Shown here: in pieces, positions 5,516 to 5,963 of the stretch
How the letters are laid out: each line of letters opens with the position of its first letter
Position numbering within the stretch: position 1 is the stretch's first letter
From: an uncultured Eggerthellaceae bacterium
Lineage (GTDB): Bacteria > Actinomycetota > Coriobacteriia > Coriobacteriales > Eggerthellaceae
Direction of reading: 5' to 3'
DNA: 5,963 nt
Assembly: GCA_946631805.1 (NCBI GenBank)
Contig: CAMPAJ010000111.1
Location: 1 to 5,963, forward strand
Notes under the pieces: generated by a model
Database searches by the model: none
What the model saw: only the letters and a program-made list of their open reading frames with translations
Told to the model about the DNA's origin: nothing
Translations under genes and position numbers: made by a program

Positions 5516-5963
5516 TGCGGGACATGGAAGCTAACGAAACTACACATCAATCGTCTGGAAGTGGGAAACGCGGGATCGTTATTGCGCTTGTTGCGCTCGT
5601 CGTGGTGCTGGCGGTGGCGTTCTTTGCGTACGATGCGCTGGCGGCCAATGCACGGGAGGAGCAGCTTGCTGCTGCGAAGGAGCAGGCGCAGGCAACGGAA
5701 CATGACCCGGAGTTGCCGCGGCTCGTGGACTTCAACGCGACTGTTTACACCGAGACCGGCGAGCCGTTCACGCTCGACCAGATTGCCCAGGGCAAGCCGT
5801 TCGTCATGAACTTCTGGGCCACGTGGTGCCCGTACTGCATACAGGAAATGGACGATTATCAGAAGCTTTACGACGAGTACAAGGACCGTGTGTCGTTCGC
5901 GTTCATTGATATAGCCGACGGTCAGCGCGGGACGGTCGAGATGGGCGCCGCTTGGATGCAGGG
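5512..5963 (+). CDS. Membrane-anchored thioredoxin-like protein (TlpA/ResA type), partial
   Basis: The frame runs off the window end; 150 residues are visible. A short polar N-terminus with K19-R20 is followed by one hydrophobic segment (about 21-40), which reads as an uncleaved membrane anchor. Next comes an Ala/Glu/Gln-rich linker (44-64), then a redoxin domain from about 68, with FTLDQIAQGKPFVMNFWATW and the redox site W105-C106-P107-Y108-C109. This order is typical of TlpA/ResA/CcmG-like thiol-disulfide oxidoreductases facing outside the membrane, which reduce or exchange disulfides in exported proteins, for example in cytochrome c maturation. The C-terminal half, including the expected cis-proline, lies beyond the window. 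I use the ATG at 5512, which overlaps the phosphatase stop as ATGA; ATGs at 5515 and 5524 are also in frame. None has a strong ribosome binding site, so coupled translation is likely. The physiological partner is unknown. Confidence 0.85.
   Translation, partial: MMRDMEANETTHQSSGSGKRGIVIALVALVVVLAVAFFAYDALAANAREEQLAAAKEQAQATEHDPELPRLVDFNATVYTETGEPFTLDQIAQGKPFVMNFWATWCPYCIQEMDDYQKLYDEYKDRVSFAFIDIADGQRGTVEMGAAWMQ

Overview
This window reads as one co-directional, all-plus-strand stretch of a high-GC (about 60 percent) bacterial chromosome. Gene density, ATGA and TAATG stop/start overlaps, strong GC bias at third codon positions and the style of the proteins suggest an actinobacterium of the Coriobacteriia/Eggerthellaceae kind (Slackia- or Eggerthella-like gut anaerobe). 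That placement is inferred from remembered family resemblance, not from a search.

Layout: (1) 1-382 is a leader without a convincing long gene. It holds a perfect 15-bp inverted repeat, a 12-bp palindrome, a short direct repeat, a weak 38-codon ORF with a good ribosome binding site, and a GC-rich 10-bp hairpin just ahead of the first gene. (2) 383-2649 is a two-gene Leloir operon: galactokinase (galK), overlapping by four bases with a class II galactose-1-phosphate uridylyltransferase (galT) that is much shorter than the usual Firmicutes protein. (3) 2650-2765 is a short spacer with a -10-like TACAAT. (4) 2766-5515 is a set of late cobalamin genes: cbiB (adenosylcobinamide-phosphate synthase), cobD (L-threonine-O-3-phosphate decarboxylase) and a CobC-type histidine phosphatase. 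(5) From 5512 to the window end is the start of a membrane-anchored TlpA/ResA-like thioredoxin gene, coupled to the phosphatase by an ATGA overlap and cut off by the window edge.

How the genes work together: GalK phosphorylates galactose and GalT exchanges it onto UDP; galE is not in the window. CobD makes (R)-1-amino-2-propanol phosphate from threonine phosphate, CbiB attaches it to adenosylcobyric acid, and the phosphatase probably removes the 5'-phosphate of alpha-ribazole (or of cobalamin 5'-phosphate) at the end of nucleotide-loop assembly. The gal and cob blocks have no known biochemical link and are probably just neighbours.

Most of the window is ordinary metabolism. I saw no mobile element, CRISPR array, tRNA, rRNA or clear new system. 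The points worth a second look are the compact GalT, a changed sugar-binding signature in GalK, the structured galK leader, and the thioredoxin-like gene coupled to the cob genes.
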